Positions 43,495 to 53,035 of a DNA stretch of 64,000 nt are shown here, piece after piece. Below the pieces are notes generated by a model. It was not told the origin of the DNA. It made no database searches and saw only the letters and a program-made list of their open reading frames with translations. This DNA comes from Mycolicibacterium vinylchloridicum (GTDB lineage: Bacteria; Actinomycetota; Actinomycetes; Mycobacteriales; Mycobacteriaceae). How positions within the stretch are numbered: position 1 is the first letter of the stretch; the number at the start of each line of letters is the position of its first letter. The translations under genes and the position numbers were made by a program. Where the stretch lies: contig NZ_JACBJQ010000022.1 in NCBI RefSeq assembly GCF_013404075.1, positions 1 through 64,000 of the forward strand. Direction: 5' to 3'.

Positions 43495-44958
43495 GTGCAT
43501 CCCGGTCTGGCCGAGCTGACCCCGGGGGCGCAGGTCCTGGTGACCGGCGCCGGTATCACCGGACGTGCGGTGGTCGCCGCCCTGGCGTCCTGGGATATCC
43601 GCATTCGGGTCTGCGACGACAATGCCGATTCTCTGAAAGCGTTGGCGGCCAACGGTATTCAAACCGTCACGCCGGCCGAGGCGGTAGCCGGGATCGGCGA
43701 CTATGCCCTGGTGGTCACCAGCCCGGGCTTCCCGCCGACCGCGCCGGTGCTGGCCGCCGCGGCGGGGGCCGGGATCCCGATCTGGGGTGACGTCGAGCTG
43801 GCCTGGCGCCTGGATGCGGCCGGCCACTACGGGCCGCCGCGGCGTTGGCTGGTGGTCACCGGCACCAACGGCAAGACCACCACCACCTCGATGCTGCACG
43901 CGATGCTGGTCGCCGACGGCCGCCGCGCGGTGCTGTGCGGCAACATCGGCGACCCGGTGCTCGACGTGCTGGCCGAGCCGGCCGACGTACTGGCCGTGGA
44001 ATTGTCCAGCTTCCAGCTGTTCTGGGCGCCGTCACTGCGCCCGGAGGCGGGCGCGGTGCTCAACGTCGCCGAAGACCATCTCGACTGGCACGGCTCGATG
44101 GATGCTTACGCCGCTGCCAAAGCCCGCGCGCTCGACGGCCGGGTCGCGGTCGTCGGACTCGATGACCCGGTTGCGGCCGGCCTTTTGCCGAATGCCGCCG
44201 CGGCGGTCAAGACCGGCTTCCGGCTCGGCGAGCCGGGTGCCGGCGAGCTCGGGGTCCGCCACGGCATGCTCGTCGATCGGGCCTTCGCCGCCGATCTCGA
44301 CCTCGCGCCCGTGGCCTCGATCCCGGTCGCCGGCCCGGTCGGCATCCTCGACGCGCTCGGCGCGGCCGCGCTGGCCCGCGCGGTCGGCGTCGCACCCGCC
44401 TCGATCGCCGACGCTCTGGCCCACTTCCAGGTCGGCCGCCACCGCGCCGAACGGGTCGCCGTCGTCGACGGCGTCACCTACGTCGACGACTCCAAGGCCA
44501 CCAACCCGCATGCTGCGCAGGCTTCGCTGCTGGCTTACGAGCGGGTGGTGTGGGTGGCCGGTGGCCTGCTGAAAGGCGCGTCGGTCGACGAGATGGTCAT
44601 CCGCGTCGCGAACCGGCTGGTCGGGGCGGTGCTGATCGGCCGGGACCGGGCCGTGGTTGCCGACGCGTTATCGCGACACGCGCCCGATGTCCCCGTCATC
44701 CAGGTTGTGACGCGGGAGGATGCTGTGGTGCATGAGACCAATGAGTCAGGCGTTACTCATGAGACTCGCGTGGTCGACGCCTCCGCGCCAGGCCTGGGTG
44801 CCCGGGTGATGACCGAGGTCGTCGCCGCCGCGGCCACGCTGGCCCGAACCGGGGACACCGTGCTGCTGGCTCCCGCCGGCGCCTCGTTCGACCAGTTTGC
44901 CGGCTACGCCGACCGTGGTGACACGTTCGCCGCCGCCGTGCGCGCCGCGGCCCGGTAG
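43495..44958 (+). CDS. murD: UDP-N-acetylmuramoylalanine-D-glutamate ligase MurD
   Basis: 487 residues, GTG start. Rossmann-like N-terminus LVTGAGITGRAVVAAL, P-loop VVTGTNGKTTTTSML, YAAAKARAL with the carbamylated Lys, and YVDDSKATNPHAA in the C-terminal domain with a late LLAPAGASFDQFAGYADRGD. Adds D-Glu to UDP-MurNAc-L-Ala. Slightly long because of an inserted segment near TREDAVVHETNESG. Followed by ftsW after 5 bases. Confidence 0.96.
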   Translation: MHPGLAELTPGAQVLVTGAGITGRAVVAALASWDIRIRVCDDNADSLKALAANGIQTVTPAEAVAGIGDYALVVTSPGFPPTAPVLAAAAGAGIPIWGDVELAWRLDAAGHYGPPRRWLVVTGTNGKTTTTSMLHAMLVADGRRAVLCGNIGDPVLDVLAEPADVLAVELSSFQLFWAPSLRPEAGAVLNVAEDHLDWHGSMDAYAAAKARALDGRVAVVGLDDPVAAGLLPNAAAAVKTGFRLGEPGAGELGVRHGMLVDRAFAADLDLAPVASIPVAGPVGILDALGAAALARAVGVAPASIADALAHFQVGRHRAERVAVVDGVTYVDDSKATNPHAAQASLLAYERVVWVAGGLLKGASVDEMVIRVANRLVGAVLIGRDRAVVADALSRHAPDVPVIQVVTREDAVVHETNESGVTHETRVVDASAPGLGARVMTEVVAAAATLARTGDTVLLAPAGASFDQFAGYADRGDTFAAAVRAAAR

Positions 44959-44963
44959 CCGCC

Positions 44964-46634
44964 GTGGCCAAGATGCTGTCCCGGCTGCGGCGACGCGGCA
45001 CGGCGGACACCCCGGATACCGCAGACTCAGCCGAGGCGGCCGACGCCGACGTCGCCGACGAGGGCATCGACGTCGCGGCCGATACCGAAGTCGCCACCGA
45101 ACCCGTCGCGGCCCCCGAGGCAACCGCGAAATCCCGGTTCGCGGTTCCGCGCAAGTTCGGTGCCTGGCTCGGGCGGCCGATGACGTCGTTCCACCTGATC
45201 ATCTCGGTGTCCGCGCTACTGGTCACGCTCGGTCTGACCATGGTGCTGTCCGCGTCGGGGGTGCATTCCTACGACGAGGACGGCTCACCCTGGGCGATCT
45301 TCGCCCGCCAGGTGCTGTGGACCGTTGTTGGTCTGGTCGGATTCTGGATCGCGCTGCGGGTCCGGGTCAGTTTCCTGCGCAACACGGCGTTCTCCGCATT
45401 CGCCGTCACGATCGTGCTGCTGGTGCTGGTGCTGATCCCCGGTATCGGCCACGAATCCAACGGCACCCGAGGCTGGTTCGTCGTCGCCGGGCTGTCCATG
45501 CAACCCTCCGAGCTGACGAAGATCGCCTTCGCCATCTGGGGCGCGCACATCCTGGCCACCCGGCGCATGGAGCGGGCGTCGCTGCGCGAGATGCTGATCC
45601 CGTTGATTCCCGCCGCGGTCGTCGCGCTGGTGCTGATAGTCGCCCAGCCCGACCTCGGGCAGACGGTGTCGCTGGGCATCATCCTGCTGGCCCTGCTCTG
45701 GTACGCGGGCCTGCCACTGAAGGTGTTCGTCAGCTCCCTGCTGGCCGCGGTCGGCGCGGCCGCCGTGCTGGCGATCTCGGAGGGCTACCGCTCCGACCGG
45801 GTGCGGTCGTGGCTGGACCCTTCCGCTGACGCGCAGGGGTCGGGGTATCAGGCCCGCCAGGCCAAGTTCGCGCTGGCCAACGGCGGTGTCTTCGGCGACG
45901 GGCTGGGCCAGGGCACCGCGAAATGGAACTATCTGCCCAACGCGCACAACGACTTCATCTTCGCGATCATCGGCGAGGAACTCGGCTTCGTCGGCGCGTT
46001 CGGACTGCTGGCGCTGTTCGGGCTGTTCGCCTATACCGGGATGCGGATCGCCCGGCGCTCGGCCGACCCGTTCCTGCGGCTGCTGACCGCCGCCGCCACC
46101 ATGTGGGTCATCGGCCAGGTCTTCATCAACGTCGGCTATGTCATCGGCCTGCTGCCCGTCACCGGCATCCAGCTCCCTTTGATCTCGGCTGGCGGAACAT
46201 CAACGGCCACAACACTATTCATGATCGGACTGATGGCCAACGCGGCCCGTCACGAACCCGAGGCGGTGGCCGCGCTGCGCGCCGGCCGCGAAGACCGGAT
46301 GAACCGGATCCTGCGACTGCCGCTGCCCGAGGCCTACGTGCCGTCCCGGGTGGAGGCGCTGCGTGACCGGCTGCGGGCCAAGCCGGGGGAGAAGTCCGCT
46401 AAGGCCGTCAAACCCGCCAAGCCGGCCGCCCGGAAGCCCGCCAAGAAACCGGCCCGACAAACCCAATCCACCCGCGACCGTGCCGCTCTACCTGCCAAAA
46501 CCCGGACGGCCCAGCGACCCACCCGGCGCTCAGGGCATCATGGTGACGCTCCGCGCAACAGCGCGCAGCATCCGCATGAGGGAAGCAGTCGCGCACGGCG
46601 GTCCCGCGCTTTGGAAGGTCAACGTTACGGGTGA
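44964..46634 (+). CDS. ftsW: Septal SEDS peptidoglycan polymerase FtsW
   Basis: 556 residues, GTG start. Acidic/Ala-rich N-terminal cytoplasmic stretch (~residues 1-65), then ten SEDS helices with the extracellular loops GHESNGTRGWFVVAGLSMQP and NYLPNAHNDFIFAIIGEELG (catalytic Asp region) and LPLISAGGTSTATTLF. A basic Lys/Pro/Ala tail of ~90 residues follows. Polymerises lipid II glycans with PbpB at the septum. In M. tuberculosis the C-terminal tail contacts FtsZ. Overlaps murG by four bases. Confidence 0.95.
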   Translation: MAKMLSRLRRRGTADTPDTADSAEAADADVADEGIDVAADTEVATEPVAAPEATAKSRFAVPRKFGAWLGRPMTSFHLIISVSALLVTLGLTMVLSASGVHSYDEDGSPWAIFARQVLWTVVGLVGFWIALRVRVSFLRNTAFSAFAVTIVLLVLVLIPGIGHESNGTRGWFVVAGLSMQPSELTKIAFAIWGAHILATRRMERASLREMLIPLIPAAVVALVLIVAQPDLGQTVSLGIILLALLWYAGLPLKVFVSSLLAAVGAAAVLAISEGYRSDRVRSWLDPSADAQGSGYQARQAKFALANGGVFGDGLGQGTAKWNYLPNAHNDFIFAIIGEELGFVGAFGLLALFGLFAYTGMRIARRSADPFLRLLTAAATMWVIGQVFINVGYVIGLLPVTGIQLPLISAGGTSTATTLFMIGLMANAARHEPEAVAALRAGREDRMNRILRLPLPEAYVPSRVEALRDRLRAKPGEKSAKAVKPAKPAARKPAKKPARQTQSTRDRAALPAKTRTAQRPTRRSGHHGDAPRNSAQHPHEGSSRARRSRALEGQRYG

Positions 46635-47749
46635 GTGGTTCGGTGTCGGTCGTCCTTGCCGGTGGAGGCACCGCCGGACATGTCGAACCGGCCATGGCGG
46701 TTGCCGATGCGTTGAGGGCGCTGGACGCGGACATCCGGATCACTGCGCTGGGCACCCCGCGTGGACTGGAGACCCGGCTGGTGCCTGACCGGGGCTACGA
46801 CCTGGAGCTCATCACGCCCGTGCCACTGCCGCGCAAGCTCAATGGGGACCTCGTGCGCCTGCCCATGCGGGTGCGCCGCGCGGTGCGCGAAACCCGGGCC
46901 GTGCTCGACGGCGTCGACGCCGACGTGGTGATCGGCTTCGGCGGCTACGTGGCACTGCCGGCCTATCTGGCCGCCCGCGGCGGGCCGGTGCACCGGCGCC
47001 GGGTGCCGGTCGTCGTCCACGAGGCCAATGCCAGTGCCGGGCTGGCCAATCGGGTCGGCGCACGCACGGCCCGGCGAGTGCTTTCGGCGGTGTCCGATTC
47101 GGGACTGCGGCGTGCCGAGGTGGTCGGCATGCCGGTGCGGGCGTCGATCACGTCCCTGGATCGCGTCGCATTGCGGGCCAAGGCCCGCGAGTATTTCGGC
47201 TTCGCCGACGACGCCCTGGTGCTGCTGGTGTTCGGCGGTTCGCAGGGTGCGGCCTCGATCAACCGCGCCGTGGCGGCTGCCGCCGAAGACCTTGCCGCCG
47301 CGGGTATTTCGGTGTTGCACGCCCACGGCCCCAAGAACACCCTCGACCTGCCTGCGCCCAAACCCGGTGACCCGCCGTACGTGGGGGTCCCCTACCTGGA
47401 CCGGATGGACCTGGCCTACGCCGCCGCCGACCTGGCGATCTGCCGGTCGGGGGCGATGACGGTGGCCGAGGTGTCCGCCGTCGGACTGCCCGCGGTCTAC
47501 GTGCCGCTGCCGATCGGCAACGGCGAGCAACGGCTCAACGCGCTGCCGGTGGTCAACCCCGGCGGTGGACTGCTGGTCGAGGACTCCGCACTGAACCGCG
47601 AATACGTTGCTCGCGAGGTGGCCGGCCTGCTCACCGACGGCCGGCGGCTGCAGGCGATGACGGCCGCCGCCGCACTGGTCGGCCATCGCGACGCGGCACA
47701 GCGGGTCGCCGAGGTGGCCCTCGAGGTCGCCAGAAAGGGCCGGCGATGA
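46631..47749 (+). CDS. murG: Undecaprenyl/decaprenyl-PP-MurNAc-pentapeptide GlcNAc transferase MurG
   Basis: 372 residues, GTG overlapping the ftsW stop. GT-B fold, GT28: N-terminal loop LAGGGTAGHVEPAMAVADAL, VVIGFGGYVALPAYLAA, VVHEANASAGLANR and the C-terminal donor site VFGGSQGAASIN with CRSGAMTVAEVSAVGLPAVYVPLP. Adds GlcNAc to lipid I, giving lipid II, on the inner membrane face. Overlaps murC by four bases. Confidence 0.96.
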   Translation: MSGSVSVVLAGGGTAGHVEPAMAVADALRALDADIRITALGTPRGLETRLVPDRGYDLELITPVPLPRKLNGDLVRLPMRVRRAVRETRAVLDGVDADVVIGFGGYVALPAYLAARGGPVHRRRVPVVVHEANASAGLANRVGARTARRVLSAVSDSGLRRAEVVGMPVRASITSLDRVALRAKAREYFGFADDALVLLVFGGSQGAASINRAVAAAAEDLAAAGISVLHAHGPKNTLDLPAPKPGDPPYVGVPYLDRMDLAYAAADLAICRSGAMTVAEVSAVGLPAVYVPLPIGNGEQRLNALPVVNPGGGLLVEDSALNREYVAREVAGLLTDGRRLQAMTAAAALVGHRDAAQRVAEVALEVARKGRR

Positions 47750-49191
47750 ACGCGCTGCCACCCGAACTGCAGCGGGTGCACATGGTCGGCATCGGCGGCG
47801 CCGGGATGTCCGGGATCGCCCGGATCCTGCTCGACCGTGGCGGCCTGGTGTCGGGTTCCGACGCCAAGGAGTCCCGCGGGGTGGTGGCATTGCGCGCGCG
47901 GGGCGCGGCGATCAGCATCGGCCACGACGCGGCCAACCTGGACCTGCTGCCCGGCGGTGCGACCGCGGTGATCACCACCCACGCCGCGATCCCGAAGACC
48001 AACCCCGAGCTGGTCGAGGCTCGCAGGCGCGCGATCCCGGTGATCCTGCGGCCGGTGGTGCTGGCCAAGCTGATGGCGGGCTATCGCACCCTGATGGTGA
48101 CCGGCACGCACGGCAAGACCACGACGACCTCGATGCTCATCGTCGCGTTGCAGCACGCCGGGCTGGATCCGTCGTTCGCCGTCGGCGGCGATCTGGGGGA
48201 GGCGGGCACCAACGCGCACAACGGAAGTGGTGACTGCTTCGTCGCCGAGGCTGACGAGAGCGACGGCTCGCTGCTGGAATACACCCCCGACGTGGCGGTG
48301 GTGACCAATATCGAGGCCGATCATCTGGATTTCTTCGGCAGTGCCGAGGCATACAGTGCGGTGTTCGACGCGTTCGTCGAGCGGCTGTCGCCCGGCGGCG
48401 CGCTGGTGGCGTGTGTGGACGATCCTGGCGCGGCCGCGCTCGCGGAACGCAGCGCGGCCCTTGGGGTTCGGGTGCTGCGTTATGGCGAGGGCGAGGGCGG
48501 TGAGTTGGCCGGTGCGCTGGTCGGCTGGGAACAGCACGGCACCGGCGCGGTGGCCACCGTCCAGCTGGCCGGCGAGGCACACCAGCGGGTGATGCGGCTG
48601 GCGGTGCCGGGTAAGCACATGGCGCTCAACGCGCTGGCCGCGCTGCTGGCCGCTGTCGAGGGTGGCGCCCCCGTCGACGAAGTGCTCGACGGGCTGGCCG
48701 GCTTCGAGGGGGTGCGGCGGCGGTTCGAGCTGGTCGGCACGGCCGCCGAGGTGCGGGTCTTCGACGACTACGCTCATCACCCGACCGAAGTCAAAGCCGC
48801 GCTGACCGCGCTGCGGGCGATCGCGCAACAGGATCGCACCGGTCACCCGACCAAGACGGGGGCGCGCAGCATCGTCGTGTTCCAGCCGCATTTGTATTCG
48901 CGGACAAAGACTTTCGCGCGTGAGTTCGGTCATGCCCTGGGTATCGCCGACGAGGTGTTCGTGCTCGACGTGTACGCCGCGCGCGAGCAGCCGATGGCCG
49001 GAGTCAGCGGGGCATCGGTGGCCGAGCATGTCAGTGTGCCGGTCCACTACATTCCTGACTTCTCGGCGGTGGCTGCGCAGGTGGCCGCCGCGGCCCGGCC
49101 GGGCGACGTCGTGGTCACCATGGGTGCCGGCGATGTGACGATGCTCGGCCAGGAGATCCTGGCGGCGTTGCATGCCAAGGCGAATCGATGA
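47746..49191 (+). CDS. murC: UDP-N-acetylmuramate-L-alanine ligase MurC
   Basis: 481 residues. N-terminal VHMVGIGGAGMSGIARIL, P-loop VTGTHGKTTTTSMLI, FVAEADESDGSLLEYTPDVAVVTN, and FDDYAHHPTEVKAAL in the C-terminal domain. Adds L-Ala (Gly is also possible in mycobacteria) to UDP-MurNAc. Overlaps murG and ftsQ by four bases each. Confidence 0.96.
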   Translation: MNALPPELQRVHMVGIGGAGMSGIARILLDRGGLVSGSDAKESRGVVALRARGAAISIGHDAANLDLLPGGATAVITTHAAIPKTNPELVEARRRAIPVILRPVVLAKLMAGYRTLMVTGTHGKTTTTSMLIVALQHAGLDPSFAVGGDLGEAGTNAHNGSGDCFVAEADESDGSLLEYTPDVAVVTNIEADHLDFFGSAEAYSAVFDAFVERLSPGGALVACVDDPGAAALAERSAALGVRVLRYGEGEGGELAGALVGWEQHGTGAVATVQLAGEAHQRVMRLAVPGKHMALNALAALLAAVEGGAPVDEVLDGLAGFEGVRRRFELVGTAAEVRVFDDYAHHPTEVKAALTALRAIAQQDRTGHPTKTGARSIVVFQPHLYSRTKTFAREFGHALGIADEVFVLDVYAAREQPMAGVSGASVAEHVSVPVHYIPDFSAVAAQVAAAARPGDVVVTMGAGDVTMLGQEILAALHAKANR

Positions 49192-50147
49192 GCGAGGATG
49201 AGGCCGGGGGGCCGCCGGAGGCGCCCCCCGAGGACCCGCCAATCCTGCCCAAACCGACAGATGGCAGCGAAAGTGCGAGTGACGGCGTGCCGAACGTCGA
49301 GCTCGACGAGAAGGACCTCGACGAGAAGGACAAAGAGGGCCCCCGCATGCGGGAGCGCCGCGAGCGCGCCGAGCGCCGCGCCGCGCAGGCCCGCGCCACC
49401 GCGATCGAAGATGCCCGCCGCGAGGCCAAGCGAAAGGTTCGCGGCCAGACCGTCGATGCCCCGAAAGCGTTGGGCCGCAGCGCAGTTCGCGGTCTGAAGC
49501 TGCTCACCTGGCTGATCGTGCTCACGATCGTCAGCGTTGCGCTGGGTCTGATCCTCTATTTCACCCCGGTCATGTCGGCGCGTTCGCTGGTGATCACCGG
49601 CATCGGTGCGATCACCCGGGACGAGGTCATCGACGCGGCGAAGGTCAAAATCGGCACCCCGCTGCTGCAGATCAATACCGACCACGTGGCCGACCGGGTG
49701 GCCGGTATCCGGCGGGTCGCCAGCGCGCGTGTGCAGCGGGAGTATCCGTCGACGCTGCGGATCACGATCGTCGAGCGGATCCCGATCGTGGTGAAGGACT
49801 ATCCCGACGGCCCGCACCTGTTCGACCGCGACGGGGTGGATTTCGCGACCGCGCCGCCGCCGCCCGGGCTGCCCTACATCGACGTCGACCACCCCGGTCC
49901 GAGCGATCCGCCGACCCGGGCCGCGCTCGAGGTGATGACGGCGCTGCGCCCGGAGGTGGTGGCTCAGGTCAGCCGGGTGGCCGCGCCGTCGGTGGCGTCG
50001 GTGACGCTGACGCTGACCGACGGCCGCACGGTGGTGTGGGGGACCACCGACCGCACCGAGGAGAAGGCCGAGAAGCTGGCCGCGCTACTGACTCAGCCGG
50101 GCAAGGTCTACGACGTCTCCAGCCCGGACCTGCCGACCGTCAAGTGA
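49188..50147 (+). CDS. ftsQ: Cell division protein FtsQ
   Basis: 319 residues. Acidic then basic cytoplasmic segment (~residues 1-100, with RERRERAERRAAQARATA), one transmembrane helix (LLTWLIVLTIVSVALGLILYF, ~105-125), POTRA domain (ARSLVITGIGAITRDEVIDAAKVKIGTPLLQINTD opening) and the beta domain with PYIDVDHPGPSD. Bitopic divisome scaffold contacting FtsL/FtsB. The ftsQ stop is 185 bases before ftsZ, the largest gap in the cluster. Confidence 0.94.
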   Translation: MSEDEAGGPPEAPPEDPPILPKPTDGSESASDGVPNVELDEKDLDEKDKEGPRMRERRERAERRAAQARATAIEDARREAKRKVRGQTVDAPKALGRSAVRGLKLLTWLIVLTIVSVALGLILYFTPVMSARSLVITGIGAITRDEVIDAAKVKIGTPLLQINTDHVADRVAGIRRVASARVQREYPSTLRITIVERIPIVVKDYPDGPHLFDRDGVDFATAPPPPGLPYIDVDHPGPSDPPTRAALEVMTALRPEVVAQVSRVAAPSVASVTLTLTDGRTVVWGTTDRTEEKAEKLAALLTQPGKVYDVSSPDLPTVK

Positions 50148-50332
50148 GGCTCGGGCGCCCGCGACAAATTCGCCCGACGACACGTCGGCGCGCCTCCCAC
50201 ATCCAGCACCGACCGGCCATACCGTTCTGGTTGCACGGCGCTACTTGACATAACTCTAAGTCTCTGGTTGAGGTTTAGGGTTTGCCGGAAGAGTCGTAGA
50301 GACCCGATCCCCACCTGGGAGGAAGACAGACG
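50148..50332 (+). promoter_or_regulatory. ftsZ: ftsZ leader region with a candidate -35
   Basis: 185 bases between ftsQ and ftsZ without a gene. TTGACA at 50245-50250 is a consensus -35; no convincing -10 lies 16-18 bases downstream (TTGAGG), and a T-rich stretch TTTAGGGTTTG follows at 50274-50284. The ribosome site GGGAGGAAG lies 8-9 bases before the ATG. An extra promoter allowing high FtsZ levels is expected here, as in other mycobacteria. Confidence 0.4.
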
Positions 50333-51493
50333 ATGACCCCCCCGCATAACTACCTCGCCGTTATCAAGGTCGTTGGCATCGGCGGCGGCGGCGTCAACGC
50401 CGTCAACCGAATGATCGAGCAGGGACTCAAGGGTGTGGAGTTCATCGCGATCAACACCGACGCCCAGGCGCTGTTGATGAGCGACGCCGACGTGAAACTC
50501 GACGTCGGCCGCGACTCCACCCGTGGTCTGGGCGCCGGCGCCGACCCGGAGGTCGGCCGAAAGGCGGCCGAGGACGCCAAGGACGAGATCGAGGAGCTGC
50601 TTCGCGGCGCCGACATGGTGTTCGTCACCGCCGGTGAGGGCGGCGGCACCGGCACCGGCGGTGCACCGGTGGTGGCGACCATCGCCCGTAAGCTCGGCGC
50701 CCTGACCGTCGGTGTGGTCACCCGGCCGTTCTCCTTCGAGGGCAAGCGCCGCTCGAACCAGGCCGAGGCCGGGATCCAGTCGCTGCGGGAGAGCTGCGAC
50801 ACCCTGATCGTCATCCCCAACGACCGGCTGCTGCAGATGGGCGACGCCCAGGTCTCGTTGATGGACGCCTTCCGCAGCGCAGACGAGGTGCTGCTCAACG
50901 GCGTGCAGGGGATCACCGACCTGATCACCACCCCGGGCCTGATCAACGTCGACTTCGCCGACGTCAAGGGCGTGATGAGCGGCGCGGGCACGGCCCTGAT
51001 GGGCATCGGTTCGGCCCGTGGTGACGGCCGTGCGCTCAAGGCCGCCGAGATCGCCATCAACTCGCCGCTGCTCGAGGCCTCGATGGAAGGCGCCCAGGGA
51101 GTACTGCTCTCGGTGGCCGGCGGCAGCGACCTCGGTCTGTTCGAGATCAACGAGGCCGCTTCGCTGGTGCAGGACGCCGCACATCAGGACGCCAACATCA
51201 TCTTCGGCACGGTCATCGACGACTCGCTCGGTGACGAGGTCCGGGTCACCGTCATCGCCGCCGGCTTCGACTCGGCCAGCCCGAGCCGCAAGCCCGTCGT
51301 CGGGGCGCCGACCACCGGCGCCCAGCCCATCGCACCCGGTGCGGCGGGCAAGCTCAGCTCCTCGCTGTTCGACCCGATCGACGCCGCCAGCGTGCCGGCG
51401 CACACCAACGGCGCGACGGTGAGCATCGGTGGCGGCGACGACGGCGGTATCTCCGACGACGACGTCGACGTGCCGCCGTTCATGCGGCACTGA
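50333..51493 (+). CDS. ftsZ: Cell division GTPase FtsZ
   Basis: 386 residues. GTP-binding: VVGIGGGGVNAVNRMI, the tubulin signature GEGGGTGTGGAPVVA (in place of GGGTGTG), RGLGAGADPEVGRKA and NVDFADVKGVMSGAGTALMGIG (T7 loop catalysis, Asp pair). After residue ~315 comes a short linker and the conserved tail DDDVDVPPFMRH that binds SepF/FtsW-type partners. Forms the Z-ring. Strong ribosome site upstream. Confidence 0.98.
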   Translation: MTPPHNYLAVIKVVGIGGGGVNAVNRMIEQGLKGVEFIAINTDAQALLMSDADVKLDVGRDSTRGLGAGADPEVGRKAAEDAKDEIEELLRGADMVFVTAGEGGGTGTGGAPVVATIARKLGALTVGVVTRPFSFEGKRRSNQAEAGIQSLRESCDTLIVIPNDRLLQMGDAQVSLMDAFRSADEVLLNGVQGITDLITTPGLINVDFADVKGVMSGAGTALMGIGSARGDGRALKAAEIAINSPLLEASMEGAQGVLLSVAGGSDLGLFEINEAASLVQDAAHQDANIIFGTVIDDSLGDEVRVTVIAAGFDSASPSRKPVVGAPTTGAQPIAPGAAGKLSSSLFDPIDAASVPAHTNGATVSIGGGDDGGISDDDVDVPPFMRH

Positions 51494-51523
51494 CGTTCCC
51501 CGCACTGCCGGGATACTGGGCTT

Positions 51524-52228
51524 GTGACAGTCATCCGCCGCGTGACCACCACCCGCGCCGGTGGCGTCTCGGCGCCGCCGTTCGACACCTTCAATCTCGG
51601 TGACCACGTCGGCGACGACCCGAAGGCGGTTGCGGCCAATCGCGCCCGACTGGCCGCCGCGATCGGTCTCGCCGACGACCACGTGATCTGGATGAACCAG
51701 GTGCACAGCGCCAACGTCGCGCTCGTCGACGAACCCCGCACCGACGCCGTCGACGACACCGACGCCCTGGTGACCACCACCCCGCGGCTGGCCCTGGCGG
51801 TGGTGACCGCCGATTGTGTGCCGGTGCTGATGGCCGACGCCCGCGCCGGCGTGGTGGCGGCCGTGCATGCCGGTCGGGTGGGGGCCGCCGACGGCGTGGT
51901 GCTGCGGACCCTGGAGACCATGGTGGCCAACGGCGCGCACACGCACGACATCTCGGTCCTGCTGGGCCCGGCCGTCAGTGGCGCCAACTATGAGGTGCCC
52001 GCCGAGATGGCCGCGGAGGTCGAAGGCCGCCTGCCCGGCAGCCGCACCCGGACCGCGAAGGGCACGCCGGGGTTGGATCTGCGGGCAGGCATCGCCCGCC
52101 AACTGATCGACGCCGGTGTGCGCGCCATCGACGCCGACCCGCGGTGCACGGTGGCCGACACGAATTTGTTCAGCCATCGACGGGATGCCCCGACCGGTCG
52201 GCTGGCCTGTCTGGTCTGGATGGAATGA
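51524..52228 (+). CDS. pgeF: Purine nucleoside phosphorylase/laccase-domain protein PgeF (YfiH)
   Basis: 234 residues, GTG start. Cu/Zn-oxidoreductase-like metal site residues: WMNQVHSANVAL (His), TADCVPVLMAD (Cys) and VVAAVHAGRVGAADG (His). YfiH homologues act on purine nucleosides and clear wrong UDP-MurNAc dipeptides, consistent with a position after the mur genes. Matches Rv2149c. ATGA overlap with the next gene. Confidence 0.92.
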   Translation: MTVIRRVTTTRAGGVSAPPFDTFNLGDHVGDDPKAVAANRARLAAAIGLADDHVIWMNQVHSANVALVDEPRTDAVDDTDALVTTTPRLALAVVTADCVPVLMADARAGVVAAVHAGRVGAADGVVLRTLETMVANGAHTHDISVLLGPAVSGANYEVPAEMAAEVEGRLPGSRTRTAKGTPGLDLRAGIARQLIDAGVRAIDADPRCTVADTNLFSHRRDAPTGRLACLVWME

Positions 52229-52971
52229 CGGTCGCGGCAGGCAGGGAAACCGATCTCGCGACCGCCCTGGCCGCGTTGCGGGACCGGCTTTCGGACGCCG
52301 CCCGGGCCGCCGACCGCGACGTCGACGACGTCGAGCTACTGCCCATCACCAAGTTCTTCCCCGCCTCCGACGTCGCGATCCTGTGGCGGCTGGGCTGCCG
52401 GGCCTTCGGCGAATCCCGCGAGCAGGAGGCCTCGGCCAAGATCGCGGAGTTCGGCGAGCTCACCGGCGCCTCGGACGTGCGCTGGGACATGGTCGGCCAG
52501 ATTCAGAGCAATAAGGCCAAAGCCGTTGCGGCATGGGCGGATAGGGTGCACTCGCTCAGCACCGCCAAGGTGGCCGCCGCACTGGATCGCGGTGCTGCGC
52601 GCGCCATGGAAGAAGGCAGCCGCACCGCACCCGTGCAGGTGTTCGTCCAGATCAGCCTCGACGGGGACACCTCGCGCGGCGGCGTCGACGTCGGCGATCC
52701 CGCGGCGGTAGACACCCTGTGCGCGCAGGTGGCCGGCGCCGCGGCGTTGCGGCTGGCCGGGTTGATGGCCATCCCGCCGCTGGGCGCCGACCCCGACACC
52801 GCGTTCGCGGCGCTGGCCGCCGAGCACCGGCGGATATTGCAGAACCACCCCGATGCGACAGAGCTGTCGGCGGGGATGTCCGGTGACCTGGAAGCCGCGG
52901 TGCGACACGGTTCGACGTGTGTGCGTGTCGGAACCGCGCTTATGGGACAACGTCCTCTAACGTCTCCCTGA
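52225..52971 (+). CDS. Pyridoxal-phosphate homeostasis protein (YggS/PLPBP family)
   Basis: 248 residues; ATG overlaps the pgeF stop. The PLP-binding Lys is in LLPITKFFPASDVA; the motifs RAFGESREQEASAKI, WDMVGQIQSNKAKAV and the phosphate-binding C-terminal AAVRHGSTCVRVGTALMG are typical. Binds PLP without catalysis and balances vitamin B6 pools. Matches Rv2148c, usual between pgeF and sepF in actinobacteria. Confidence 0.93.
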   Translation: MTVAAGRETDLATALAALRDRLSDAARAADRDVDDVELLPITKFFPASDVAILWRLGCRAFGESREQEASAKIAEFGELTGASDVRWDMVGQIQSNKAKAVAAWADRVHSLSTAKVAAALDRGAARAMEEGSRTAPVQVFVQISLDGDTSRGGVDVGDPAAVDTLCAQVAGAAALRLAGLMAIPPLGADPDTAFAALAAEHRRILQNHPDATELSAGMSGDLEAAVRHGSTCVRVGTALMGQRPLTSP

Positions 52972-53035
52972 GTAGTCACTCCAGTCACATCTTCATCACA
53001 GACACCGAACTTCACGCATTCAGAAGGGTCCAGCG

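Noticed and set aside
50108..52177. A 689-codon minus-strand open frame opposite ftsZ and pgeF
   Set aside because: It is the antisense shadow of strongly conserved genes, low in hydrophobic structure and rich in His/Gly/Arg.
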